From Cystobasidiopsis lactophilus (taxonomy: Eukaryota; Basidiomycota; Agaricostilbomycetes; Agaricostilbales; Chionosphaeraceae): 64,000 nt of DNA. Below are positions 21,666 through 32,781 of the stretch, piece by piece. Under the pieces are notes generated by a model, which was not told the DNA's origin, ran no database searches, and saw only the letters and a program-made list of their open reading frames with translations. The position numbers and the translations under genes are program-made. Location: contig BCIO01000005.1 in NCBI GenBank assembly GCA_001599975.1, positions 2,280,508 to 2,344,507 of the forward strand, given 5' to 3'. Each line of letters opens with the position of its first letter. Position 1 is the first letter of the stretch.

Positions 21666-23750
21666 TCAAACGGCAATGCCCAACGCCACGCGGTCCGCCA
21701 TGCCAATGGTGGCCTCCTCCAGATCCTCCAAGTCCCAAACCGACTCCCGGTTCTTGCGCCGGCGCGGCGGCTGGTCCCGCTGCGTAGCGGCCTCCTCCTC
21801 GAGCTGGCTGCCAAAGTCCATCGAGCTGAAGCTGCTGTCGGTCGCCAAGCCCGACGAGGTCGAGTCCATGGAGGCCATGCCGAGGTCGCCGTCGAACGAC
21901 TTGTCGCCAGACTCCGACTCGGGCGCGGACACGCGGCGCTCCTTGACCGTCTCGATGAACGAGGGCGCGTCCTCGAACTGGGCAAAGTAGTCGTCCGCCG
22001 AGTCCGCGATGGTGGTGGGCGAGTGCTGGGCCTCGATGGGCGACGTGGTGGCAAACTGCTGCAGCGAGTTGCGCGCCGACGTCTGGATCTTGGTCAAGGC
22101 CGAAGCGGTGTGCAGCTTGAGGTTGGCGTTGGTCAAAGACGCTGGCCGGCTGCTCGGGTTGTGGGGAGGGAAAGCGCCGTCGTCGCTGGTGGGCAGGAGG
22201 GCGTAGGTCTCCTCGGCCTTCTCCATCGAGGCGCGCTGGGCAGCAGAACCAGCCTGCTGTTGAGGACGCGCGGCTCGCTGGTTGAGGTCGGAAAAGACGG
22301 AGGAAAATGGGCGCTGCAGCGACTCCATCATGTTGGTCAGCTGGAGCTCGCCGTCCTCTTCGTCCGACAGGGTGTGGCACGAGTCGGATCGCATACTCGA
22401 CTCGGTGGAGGCAGGCGACAAGGGAGGGGTGGCCGTGCCGCGAGACTGCTTGCTGGTGAACGAGTCCACTGACGCCGGAGGGGAGGCCATCGAGCTGCCG
22501 CGGGGAGGAGAGGGGATGCGGTGGACGCGAGGGAGGCGCTGCTGCTCCTCGAGCGACTGCTTCGACTTGCTCTTGCGAATGGTCAATGGCGCAAACTCGC
22601 CACCAGAGAGAACGGGAGTGGGTGGCTGCACCGTCACCTCAGGCGGGCACGGCAGGGCGCTGTCCATCAAGTTGGTCTGGCTGCTGCGGCGCGAGTCAAA
22701 TGAGCCGGACAGGCGAGGGGAAAAGACGCCAGAGTGAGGCGAAGGGCTGGAGCCAACCAGCTCGGCGGTGATGATGGGGCGGTCCGGGATGACTATGGGT
22801 TTCATCGACACCCGCTTCTTGCTCTTGGGCCTGGGCAAGCGAGACTGGGTCAGGCTCTCGATGGACGATTCGGAGCCCGAGTTGGCCAGGAAAGGCAGCG
22901 ACGACGAGTCCGGGAACTGAGCCAGCGAGCGCCTCTCCTTGATAGCGGCGAGAGATGACCTGCGCGCCCTCTTGGCTTCCTCCACGACCTGTGCGGCTGC
23001 CAATGATGACCTGCGGGAGCTCTTGGACTGCCTGGTTGTGGGCTCTTCGAGAACGACGCCGTTTTTGCCGTTGGCGGCGCACAGCTGCTGCTGAAGATCG
23101 GTGATGAAGACCGAAAGATCATCGAAGCGCATGCTGGGGATGCGGGCGGAGATGAGCGTACGCGGCGGCGTCGTGTCCAGGCCCAAACCCTTGATATGCT
23201 GGCGGTCCGCGATGGGGTCGTCCATGACGAGCGACGAGGCGGCGGCGCGCTCGAAGGCTGGGTCAAAGGGAGGGGAGTAGGGCGCATTGTCCGCACTTGG
23301 AGGAGCGTGCAGCTGAGAGGGAGGCGGCGTCACAGGTCGAATGAAGATTTGTGGGATGGGCGGAGATTGGACCTGAACCGCGGGCGCCTTCCTCTTGGGC
23401 TGCATGTAGCGCTCGGGCGACGTGTCGGGCGACGAGTAGGTCATCTGGGACTCCCAGTCGTGCGCCGAAGTAAGGTTGGATGACGCGCTGGACGAGTTGC
23501 TCATCGGAACCGAGTAAGGTTGTTGCTGAGGGCGCCGATAGACGTGCGCCAGCTCTGGGACTGCCGGTGCAGGGTAGGTTTGTTTCTTGGCGCTCTTGGA
23601 GTTGCTGGAGTGAGGGGATCGCGTCAAGTGCTTGAGCGATGAGAAGAGCTTGGACGGGAATGAGCCGCTGGAAGCATTGGGCGGCGTCTGGGGTCGTTGC
23701 GGCATCTGGGGCGCAAACGTCGATGGCGAGAAGAGGACTGGGGAGGCCAT
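21666..23750 (-). CDS. Ser/Pro-rich disordered protein, unassigned
   Basis: A single uninterrupted frame of about 694 residues from the ATG at 23750 (MASPVLFSPSTFAPQMP) to the stop at 21666. The frame stays open 28 codons further up but begins at GTG with a stop just before it, so either this ATG is the start or a short 5' exon exists. Composition is very rich in Ser, Pro, Arg and Gln. Short motifs such as SSRRSSLAAAQVVEEAKR and a close partner ARRSSLAAIKERRSL look like basophilic kinase sites (RRSS). No catalytic fold or membrane span. The C-terminal region has an acidic stretch around RESVWDLEDLEEATIGMADR. I suggest a scaffold or signalling target; this is inference from composition alone. 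Confidence 0.7.
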   Translation of the reverse strand: MASPVLFSPSTFAPQMPQRPQTPPNASSGSFPSKLFSSLKHLTRSPHSSNSKSAKKQTYPAPAVPELAHVYRRPQQQPYSVPMSNSSSASSNLTSAHDWESQMTYSSPDTSPERYMQPKRKAPAVQVQSPPIPQIFIRPVTPPPSQLHAPPSADNAPYSPPFDPAFERAAASSLVMDDPIADRQHIKGLGLDTTPPRTLISARIPSMRFDDLSVFITDLQQQLCAANGKNGVVLEEPTTRQSKSSRRSSLAAAQVVEEAKRARRSSLAAIKERRSLAQFPDSSSLPFLANSGSESSIESLTQSRLPRPKSKKRVSMKPIVIPDRPIITAELVGSSPSPHSGVFSPRLSGSFDSRRSSQTNLMDSALPCPPEVTVQPPTPVLSGGEFAPLTIRKSKSKQSLEEQQRLPRVHRIPSPPRGSSMASPPASVDSFTSKQSRGTATPPLSPASTESSMRSDSCHTLSDEEDGELQLTNMMESLQRPFSSVFSDLNQRAARPQQQAGSAAQRASMEKAEETYALLPTSDDGAFPPHNPSSRPASLTNANLKLHTASALTKIQTSARNSLQQFATTSPIEAQHSPTTIADSADDYFAQFEDAPSFIETVKERRVSAPESESGDKSFDGDLGMASMDSTSSGLATDSSFSSMDFGSQLEEEAATQRDQPPRRRKNRESVWDLEDLEEATIGMADRVALGIAV

Positions 23751-24456
23751 CGGCGATCCAGCGCTCGTATGGACAAAGTTGGTAGGGCCAGAGACGTCCC
23801 TGACGCTTCGCTTGGATTTGGGCACTGCGCGCACCGGTCATGCGTGAGCTATTGGCGGTCAAGGAAGAAGAAGACCAAGGCAACCGACTTTTAGGCTCGT
23901 GTGCTTGTAACTCTTTAACGTGATAGGGGCACGATTGGCCAAAGTCCGGCAACGATTGTGCGGCAAAGGCTGGGAGAACGAGCGAATGATTCAAAGGAGT
24001 GGCAAGCGCGAGGTAGCGCAAATTGTTGTTAGTTGGATGGCGTCTGGCAAAGAAGCGAGAATGCAGGCCGGTTGTTTACACAGTGTTGACAATGGGAGGA
24101 GGCAAGAATGCAAAGCAATAGGCTTCGCAGCGGGCGGCCCAACGGTCGAGGAATGCTTGGGCAGCGATCGCAGTCGCAAACGCGTTTCATCACGGGCTCA
24201 GCGCTTGCCTGGGCAAGGCACAATGATCTACATCGAACAGCGGAAGCAAGGCCGGGCCCAGCAGAGATCAGATCGATGTCGTGGAGACCTCGCAACGAAG
24301 CGATTCAGAGGGCGAGCTTCATCCACGCGCGCATTGTCGTGAGAGGTGGCAAATGTGGCACATGCGATTACAGACTGAGCTGAATATGTACAATGAAAAT
24401 GCGCGAACTGCGAGTGTATGCCGCAGTCTAGATCGGGCTGGCCATGGCAGAATGCT
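23751..24456. other. Intergenic stretch, nothing recognised
   Basis: It lies 5' of the Ser/Pro-rich gene and 3' of the YbjQ gene, both on the minus strand. Open frames on both strands are short and domain-free. It probably holds the promoter of the Ser/Pro-rich gene. Confidence 0.4.
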
Positions 24457-26705
24457 TCAATGGTAGCCGTGAAATCCTGGGTTTCGCTTGCAAGTAAGCC
24501 AGTGGCAGCATCATCGTCCAGATGACTTACTTCCATACTCGAGCATGGATCGCAAGGGGTCGCCATCGTTCCACTTGTAGGCAGGCTGAGGGTTTTGCCC
24601 GTCAACGAGTCGGTGCAGCTGGGCGAGCAACTGCTTCACATCCATGTCCCCCGCCTTTTACAACTCTTGTAAGACGTACTCTGGTCGTAAATGAAGAAAC
24701 CAGCTCACTTCAGCGCCATCCGTCTTCTTTTTGGATTTGCCACCATTGCTGGTGTTCTTCTCTTCTCCGTCCTTGTCCTTATCTTTGGCCTTCTTGTCGC
24801 CACCTTTCGAGAAGATCTTGTCTATGACACCCGCAAGGTCTTTTGGCTCTTCCTCCTCCTTGCTCTTGTCTTTGGATGAGGACGGCGTGCTGCTCCAACT
24901 GCGTTCGCCAGGTCGGAGAACAGCTGCGGTGCCGTTCGCTGAGATCTCCAGCATTTCGCCAACTTGCTGGTGGCTGATGGAGAAACCAATCACACCATTA
25001 GCCCCTCGTGAAATGGCTTCTCTAACCATTTCTGCTCGAGCTGCCCGCTTTGCCTCGTTCAAAGCCTTCGAGTATGTTTCCCGTTCGGCCGCGTCTGGCC
25101 ACGCCGTGAAGATTTAGTCAAGCCCATGCGCAAAGAGCGACGCACATACCCTTAGGCTTGACAAATTCAGCCAGCTGGCTGCCATGAACCGTTCCGGCAA
25201 CGTGAACAGTCGCGAAGCCAGGCACAAAGTCGCTGCATCCATCTTTGAGCATATTGCATTCGGAACAAGGGGAGCACAGACGTGTTGACGCTAAATGAGT
25301 ATCAGTTCGACGGTCCCTCCCATCAAAAGAGTCGCCTCACCATGTGAAGCGAGCAATAACCTCCTCCTCAGACGGCTCGCCTCCTCGCCTGTAATCGCCG
25401 TACGGATAAGTGGAGCTGCGAGTGGGATATGGTCGACCATATGGATAGTGGTGATTGTCATGGTACGCCCAGGCCGGGGCTGGGCCGCGGGGAGGGCCAT
25501 GGTGCCAGTACGCGGCTGCAGGCGGACCATGCCGAAACGGATCCGCAGCTCTGGGCCTTTCCGACAAGTACGCTTTGAGCTGCTCATCTTGACGCTTCTT
25601 GTGAGCTTCAAAGTCAGCTTGCATTGCCGCTCGTTGTGCTTCGAAGTGCTCTTGGTGACGGCGGAACAAAGCTTCCTGATGGATCTGCTTGGCAGCCTTC
25701 TCGCGCGCCGCAATCTCGTCGATGTATTTCTTCTGCTCCTCTTCTAGCTGCTTGCGGAAAGAAGCGATCAGCTCTTCCTGTGGGGCCTGTTGAGCCGAGT
25801 CAAATCATTCAAGCCAGACAGCCCACATGGGATAGGGCTGCCGGCTTCGCTAGTTGCTCCTTGATTCTGGGCTTGACAGTTAGCGAGAATTTAGAGTGGG
25901 AGTTACGGACGGAATCCGACTTACAAGGCATCCTTCTCTTGCAGTAGTTTTTCAAGCTCGGCTTGCTTCAGCTCGTAAATTTGCACGCGTTCATTGACTG
26001 TTTCCAGCGTCTGGGAGTTGCGCCGCTCCATAAGCTCGACCTCTTCGCGCAACTTAGCCAGGCGTAACTCGGCCTCTTCCATGACTTGGCTTTTGCCCGA
26101 CTCTGTAGGAGCAGTCTCGGTGGGCCGCTTTGCAAGTCCCACGACTATAGCTCACCCAGCAGTTCGTTGCGTACTGGATGCGACGTTTGGTAAGACTACA
26201 GCTATGACGAAGGGTTTAGACGCACTTTGCTCGTTCATTTCGTGCTGCATCTGCGCTCGCCGCGCCGTCTCTTCCAGAGCCATCCTCTCTTCTTGAGCAG
26301 CTTGTCTCTGATATTCGATCATCTGCATCTCAGCCTGGCCAAAAAGTGAGTGAGAAGAAGGTCTTATCGTGCAAGCGTCAAATTTACCTCCCGGCTTCGC
26401 CTGTCGTCTTCGTCTTTAGCACTCCGATCGATCGTGATGAATCGACCGCGCCCGGCGAATGCACCAGAGCTATACTCTCATCAGATGAGCGAAGGACGCC
26501 GAAGTCTCGATCCACTCACCGGTCGCTCTCAGAAGGAAGGGCGGACCAAACTTTGGCTAGGAACGCCTCTCAGAGACGCACAACGACTGAAATCAGACGA
26601 TGTATTACCTTGTGGTTGATAATTGGAAAGGTGGTTCAAGAACTTCGCCATGTCGTTGAGCCGACCGGTCTGCTTGAGAAGGGCGCTGTGCAATTTCCGG
26701 GGCAT
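24457..26705 (-). CDS. Coiled-coil protein with YbjQ (UPF0145) domain
   Basis: An intron-rich gene. The start is MPRKLHSALLKQTGRLNDMA (ATG at 26705), and a 58-nt intron joins NYQPQ to VWSALPSESDR. Next comes FAGRGRFITIDRSAKDEDD, then a long charged coiled coil (AEMQMIEYQRQAAQEER; EAELRLAKLREEVELMERR; KQLEEEQKKYIDEIAAREK). A His/Tyr/Pro-rich linker around PYPTRSSTYPYGDYRRGG follows, then a YbjQ-type domain: DFVPGFATVHVAGTVHGS and SRGANGVIGFSISHQQVGEM, ending NGTAAVL. After that is a Lys-rich acidic segment (KDKSKEEEEPKD) and, via two introns, QLLAQLHRLVDG and a likely end at 24457. The bacterial YbjQ fold forms pentamers of unknown function ('heavy-metal-binding' is a family label). The exon just before the YbjQ part and the last exon are the least certain pieces. 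Confidence 0.68.
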
Positions 26706-27110
26706 GAAGTCTCGCTTCACGACAAACGGACAGGTAAGAAAGACTCTCACATCAAGAGCTGGCCCGCCCTACAATTAAGCTGAAGCTTCCGAGGCATGTC
26801 AAGCGCACCATCGACTGGAAGAAGGAGAAGGCAAGACAAACCTCCGCCCTGAGCCTGGGATCTGGCGACTAGTCTCAAAAAGCAGTCCAGGAGTCAAATG
26901 AGCAGCACAGAACGGCAATTTCCAAGAGGCGGCTCAACAGAACCCGGACCAAGGAGCGAACGCCGTACGTGAGGAAAACGAAAAAAGCCAGCACAGCACA
27001 AAAGCAAAGCAGCGACCGAAAAGAGTCGAAGCACCCAGAAGTCATCATGGCTCGTACAAATACAAAGATGCCGATTTACGCTCGTCGACGTACTGGAGCG
27101 GAAGTACAGA
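26706..27110. other. Spacer between two minus-strand genes, nothing recognised
   Basis: About 400 bp, purine-rich on the plus strand around 26815-27040. It likely holds the YbjQ-gene promoter and the CWH43 3' UTR. Confidence 0.45.
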
Positions 27111-30100
27111 TCAAGGCATGGGCCGCAGCGGGTAATAGAGAGCCTCGTTCCCGTTGCCTAGCACATGGAAGACGTGGCCATGGAACTGCTCTCCATTGCC
27201 CTTGAACCGAGAAGAGAAGCGGCGAGTGGGCAAGATGCGAGACTCGGCGGCATGCTGGCCCAAAGCAGCATCCTGTGTCGCGTCAATCGGGTCTGGTGGC
27301 ACAATAAACCGGCCGACCCTGAATGAACGGCATTAGAGTTAGGCATTGCCATTGAGCAGTTACGTGGAGGAACGACTGACTGCAACTCTGTGTCTGTTAG
27401 CGATGGGTTGCGGCCACGAGTGATTCGCGCGTAAGCCATGCGATACAAGCCCCGAACTTTCGAACAAGATAGCGTGAGCGTGGCGCTCGAAGAGCAGCGG
27501 CGGACCCGGTGGCAACTCACACTGCGGCAATCCGCAACTCAGCAGTGGCCAGCATTATCAGATTCGAATCGGACACTTACGAGGATGTACTCGCACCACC
27601 GGTCATGGTCTTGCGGTTCGATGTCCAGCATCTTTGCGTCTTCTACCAAGTATTTGTACGGCGCGGGCCGATCTTCATGCGGCCGAGTAACGACATAGCC
27701 CACTGCAAGCGCTATGAGACCAACCCTTGCACTGAAGCGAAACACAACGTGGACTCACAAAAGATGGTTGGGGTCGGGAAGCGATCACGCATGATGCGCG
27801 CCAGCTCTTGGGATTGTAGTTGTCTGTCCAGGACGTCAGGCTCTTGGCCATTGTGGACGACAATCACATCCACTTCAACACCATAAACGTCCAAGGTGGC
27901 GCTGATGGCTGGGGCCAGCTCACCGGCCGGTGAGGGCAAAAGGTGATGCGTACTGTTGAGGATGGGGAATTTGGACAGCAGCGCAGCGCCCCATGTGTCT
28001 GGAGTCTTGCATCAAGTACCAGCAAATAGCAGGCCTGCGACTTCACTCACGTTTAATTGGTGCCGGCCCCAAATCGACGTAGTAGCCAAGGTCAGAGGCG
28101 ATGATCTGGCTCAGGTCTCGGTTTCCGGTCACAATGTGCTGAAGATCAGATTCAAGGAGCCCTGTTTCAATCAACCGGGTGAGCGACTTGTCGTGATGCT
28201 GGGGTCACCACTCACCGATGACATCGACTTGCGCTTCGCGGAGAAGATCCCTCATCCGTCGTTGGGAGTCGCGAAGCTCTCCCTCGAGGCCTTTGTTGCC
28301 TTCTCTCAGCAAAATACAGCTTGATGTCACACGGGCAAGCTCACCGAAATGAACCGTCCAAATGCCTGCTGTCACAACTCGTTCGGGCGCGTTAAATGGG
28401 CGTGGCACAGCAGCGGTTTGAGAGCGGTACAGGCTCGTCCCGACGGCACCGATAGCGAAAGCTGTCAGTAAGACGCGGGAGAAGCGAAAGCCTATCTCTG
28501 AAGGCCTGGTGGAGGGTATCGCAGGGACCACATGGGCCGCCCAAAGGCCGGCGAAGAGCAAGGCCGCGGTGATGCCGAGCATCAGGTCCGTTCTCTCGCG
28601 AACAAGCCACCCGCCCGGCTTCAAAATCTCTTGTCAGGTTCTTTGGTGGGCCTGGAGCACTAAAAGAGACCTACGACAAAGGCATAAGCAGTGCAAAAGA
28701 TGCTCAGGAGGACCAGCAGATCGTAGGTCAGCCAGGCAGCCAAGAACGTTCGGCCTGGCCGCCCACTGAGTGCTGACACCAAAAGTGTAGGGAAAATGGA
28801 AAAGAGAAAGGTCTGGAACAGAAGGCCGCCTAAAAACCCTTGCCATCCATCGGCGGCGTAGACGACGGCCAGGCCGGAAAGCCCCGCAGTCCACCAGGGA
28901 ACGCTGGGTATCAGTTTGGGAGAGTGCGAGTGAAGCAGGACCCCAAAGCACATCGCCAGGATAGACAGGCAGCCGTGGTGGAGGTTTGGACCTCGACTCG
29001 GGAAACCAGCCCACACCCATGAGACAAATGTACCGGAATCTGAACAGCAAGCGTGAAGACTGAACAGAGCGGCACCTAGAGCCGGGCCCGCGATCCAAGA
29101 GGTCTTGAAGGTGCTGGGTTGTGGTTTGGCAGTAGGGGAGTGGGGTCGAGAGAAAAGATCCAGAGCCGAGAGGATCGCGACTATGAAAGCGGGACGGTTC
29201 TGATATTGCCAGTAGCGGATGTCGGTTACCGGCCAAAGAGGGTTGAGGCCAAAATTGGCGAACTTGAGAGACACGGACAACAGGAGCCCGAGAAGGAAGA
29301 CGGAAGCGCTTCGCTCGCTTGCCATCTGGTCCTGCCAAGTTGAAGCCTGCCAGAGACAGGAGGCAAAGACACCGAAGGTCATGAAGAGGAGTCGGATGTA
29401 GGCGTCTTCGAACGTAAAGCGAAGGAAGGACTCGTGCCACAGATAAGATCCAAGGCCGACAAGGCTCATAAGGCCGAAGAGAGGGCGGCGCGACGCTACA
29501 AAGGAGCGAGTCGTTATGAATCCAAGGAGCGCTGGTGATAAGTTCGCGAAGAGGAATAACTCGGAGCCGCCAATGCCCATTGACCACACAGAGAACCTGT
29601 AAAGTTAGGGTGAGACAAGCAAAAAAGTGACTCAGTCGAAACTGACCAATAAATCATCATGGGTTGGGCGGTCATCGACGTCCAAAAACAGAAAGCAAGA
29701 TAGGTGTCCGCACAAAGGTGGCGGTACTCAGTTAACTCAGTGATAGCGGTGGGCGTGAGAAGAGAGGACCGCGTAGGAAGAGGTGCAGGCATTTCTTTGT
29801 CCGCAGGCTGCGACGACCTGCCCACATCAGGTTCAAAAAGAGTTTCCACAGTCAGTCAAAGCCAAATCTGCTCACTACAAACGAGGGGCGTACCCAGAAA
29901 GCGAATCCCGGCGAGTCACCACAATCTCAACGCTTGAGAGCTCCATCGCTGAGACAGCGTCGAAAAGGATGTCCAGCCCGATTAAAGACCACTCAAAGTA
30001 GGCATACCGCGAGTACGCTCCTGCCACATGGTGGACTTTGTGTTGGATGAAAAAGTAGATGAGGGGCACCAGTAGGGAGAAGAAAGTCGTGGCTACGACT

Positions 30101-30759
30101 TTACGGCGGCGGAGCGCAATGAAGTTGCCGGCCGGAGTCAGAACGATGTTACCGACCATCCAGGGTAGAGTGAGAACGATATAAGCGATCATCCCCACGT
30201 CGTGAGTGTCGTGGTCCACATAACTCGGGGTGTACATCCAGCACGCGGCGCTGAACGAACGGAGGATGCCCACGACCAGCAAGCCCGCCGAGCCCTTTCT
30301 CGACTGTTGCCCCGCCAAAAGCCAAACCAAGAAGCAGAGCGAGAACCGAGGGCCAGCGGTGAAAGCGATCAGTATTTGGAACAGCGATCTAGGCATGGAA
30401 TCAGGGAGTGCAGCATGGAGGTACTCGTCAGAGGGCCCACCGTTCGGGGTAGACTGGTGCAAGAACCAGTCTTAGACTGAGCAAAGACGACCTGGGGCTA
30501 AGGCTGAACTCACAGTCGCCGATGACAGCGGAGACGGAAGGCATCCATTCATCTGGGTAGCCCCAATCGGCATTTTTCACCACCTTTTCGAAGTGCAAGT
30601 ACGAGGCCGTAACGAAAGCAACTGCTCAAGCGACAAGTTCTTCTCAGCAAAGTGCGGAGACCCAAGATCAGCAAAACACCCGCCAATGAAAGCCGAGAAA
30701 GCCAGGACTGTGTGCAGGCTGGCGATGTGGGACGCCTTGAACCGAGCTAGAGTCATCAT
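27111..30759 (-). CDS. CWH43: CWH43-type GPI-anchor lipid remodelling protein
   Basis: ER/plasma-membrane protein. Yeast Cwh43 replaces the diacylglycerol of GPI anchors with ceramide. The start is [20 protein letters not shown] (ATG at 30759). The N-terminal part is the FRAG1/DRAM/SFK1-like module: [19 protein letters not shown] and [10 protein letters not shown] match yeast closely, followed by five or six membrane spans. The middle is a further multi-span region ([20 protein letters not shown] onward, and [16 protein letters not shown]). The C-terminal part is an endonuclease/exonuclease/phosphatase-type domain: [69 protein letters not shown] and [20 protein letters not shown]. Around ten introns, total near 950-1,000 residues. 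All sections expected of full-length fungal Cwh43 are present. Divergent from SerRS with 251 bp between ATGs. Confidence 0.92.
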
Positions 30760-31010
30760 AGGAAGCCAAGGAGGAGGCTTGGGTATAGGCACAAAAGGAG
30801 CGCGGTTGGTGGATGCGAGAAGACACTCAGACGGGCCGGGTCGGTCGTCGACGAAAGGTGGCGGCGGCGGCGGAAGGTGCGCGTACCGTATCAGCCAGTG
30901 CTATCGACTGAGCAGCCGCACGACTGGTCGACGAGGAGATGGTGGCGGTACGAGAGTGAAAGCTGGTTCGGTCGGTTTCTTTGCTCTTCTGCCTGCTGCC
31001 GCCGACGCCA
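30760..31010. promoter_or_regulatory. 251-bp divergent promoter, CWH43 / SerRS
   Basis: This is the shared upstream region of two divergent genes, with a GGCGGCGGCGG tract at about 30860-30872 and no clear TATA box. Confidence 0.5.
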
Positions 31011-32728
31011 ATGATTAGAGCCGTCCCTTTCTGCGCCCGATGCGTCTTAAAAGCTTCCAGCAGGTCGAAAAAAGCGTTTCAACAACGTCGCGCCTCCTCA
31101 CTGCCGGTCGCATCACTAGATTTTGCCCGACTTCGTGCGCAACCTCAAGAAGTCTTTCAAAACGCCCAGGCTCGCAAAGCGCCCATCAGTCAGCCTCAGA
31201 TTGATGAGCTGTGTCACCTATACGACAGGCGAAAGGCGCTGTCAGTAGATTTGCAGGAAACGCGGCGGAAGCAGAACAGCATTGGCAAATCGGCGGCGGC
31301 AGCATCGGCGTCGAAAGCGAAGGATGACAAGACCAAAGCTGCTGCTCGAAGTGTTGGAGTGGCGCTAAGGAGTCGGATGAAAGAGCTATCTATCGAGCTG
31401 GCCGCTATCGAAGACACCATGCTCGCTCTGGCTTCGCACTTGCCCAATGACACCCACCCCGCTTCTCCGGTGGGAGGTTACGACGCCTGCAAGGTGGTAC
31501 GAACCTCAGGGCCAAATGTCTCCCAAGAGGCGCAAGCAGAAGGGTTCAAGGATCACGCGAGGCTGACGGAAGTCCTGGGCTGGGCTGACTTCAATGCCGG
31601 CACTCAAGTCACGGGCAGTCGCTGGCCGTTCCTTACCAATGAAGCTGCTTTACTAGAGCTCGCGCTCATCAACTACGCCCTCTCTGTCGTACTCGCAAAA
31701 GGGTTCAAGATGGTCATGCCTCCCGACGTCGTCAAATCCGACCTGGCTGACCAATGTGGCTTCCGACCCAGGGACAACGAGGCTTCACAGAATTACTTTC
31801 TTTCTACCTCTCAGAATTCAAGCGACCAGGACGCAGAAACGGGAGCCGCTAAGTTGGTATTGGCCGGGACTGCCGAGATCCCCTTGGCTGGCTATTTTAT
31901 GGACCGACTTCTGGACGAATCAGACTTGCCGCAAAAGACTGTTGCACTTGGTCGCGCATTCAGAGCAGAAGCGGGGTCGAGGGGAAAAGAGAGCAAAGGG
32001 CTCTATCGGGTCCACCAGTTCTCCAAGGTGGAGATGTTTGTGGTGTGCGGGAAAGAGGACAGTGACGAGATGCTGGAGAGCTTGGTCGGAATCCAAGAGG
32101 AAATACTGGCCGGTTTGGGCCTCCCCCTTCGGTTTGCGCACGTCGCTTTGGCTGTTTGCGCACTTCGCTGACACCAAGCCCTGTGGCAGGACCCTGGACA
32201 TGTCCACTGAAGAACTGGGCTCTTCTGCATACCGAAAATACGACATTGAAGCTTGGATGCCTGGGCGAGGATCATGGGGCGAGGTGAGCTCGCCATGCTT
32301 CAGGCCTGTTTCAGCCCCTTAGTCTAACCTGACGGCCGCAACACCAGCTCGCTTCTGCTTCCAACTGCACTGACTACCAGTCCCGGCGACTGGGCATCCG
32401 CTATCGTATGAAGACTTCTAAGCCCCAGTCGCTCATCGCAGAAGATCCGACCATCCCCATCCCACCCCATTTGGAAGCGACCGCGTTGCCCAGCTTCCAA
32501 GACAAGGCGCCTAAGACCGCTTTCGCTCACACGCTTAACGCCACGGCAGCGGCCATCCCCCGGCTCATTGTGGCGCTCGTCGAAAATGGTGCTCGGATCG
32601 ACCCCGTCTCGAAAGAGCTCTTTGTGGAGCTGCCTGCCGTTCTTCAAAAGACGTGGGTGGGACCATGGGATGCTGAAGGCGTCCGGTCGGCGGCACCAGG
32701 ACGGCGCCACGTTATTCGCTGGCGCTGA
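31011..32728 (+). CDS. Seryl-tRNA synthetase, mitochondrial type
   Basis: Class II aminoacyl-tRNA synthetase charging mitochondrial tRNA-Ser (yeast counterpart DIA4). The start [20 protein letters not shown] is rich in Arg/Ser/Ala, fitting a mitochondrial presequence. Next come the coiled-coil tRNA-binding arm ([20 protein letters not shown]) and [20 protein letters not shown]. Motif 2 is [20 protein letters not shown] with [12 protein letters not shown]. After an intron at 32125-32190, LPLR joins [20 protein letters not shown] and [12 protein letters not shown] second intron leads to [15 protein letters not shown], then motif 3 ([20 protein letters not shown]). Two introns, about 530 residues. 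Catalytic motifs are intact. Only 53 bp separate its stop from the LIS1 ATG. Confidence 0.92.
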
Positions 32729-32781
32729 GGGTGCAGCTTGATTGTTTTTCGAGTTCCACCAACCCTTCTGATGATCATGCA

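Noticed and set aside
21568-22380. 270-codon minus-strand frame within the Ser/Pro-rich gene
   Set aside because: Out-of-frame reading of low-complexity sequence. The 21666-23750 frame is longer and has consistent composition.
23751-23834. Start of the Ser/Pro-rich gene at 23834
   Set aside because: That position is a GTG directly after a stop codon. The first in-frame ATG is at 23750.
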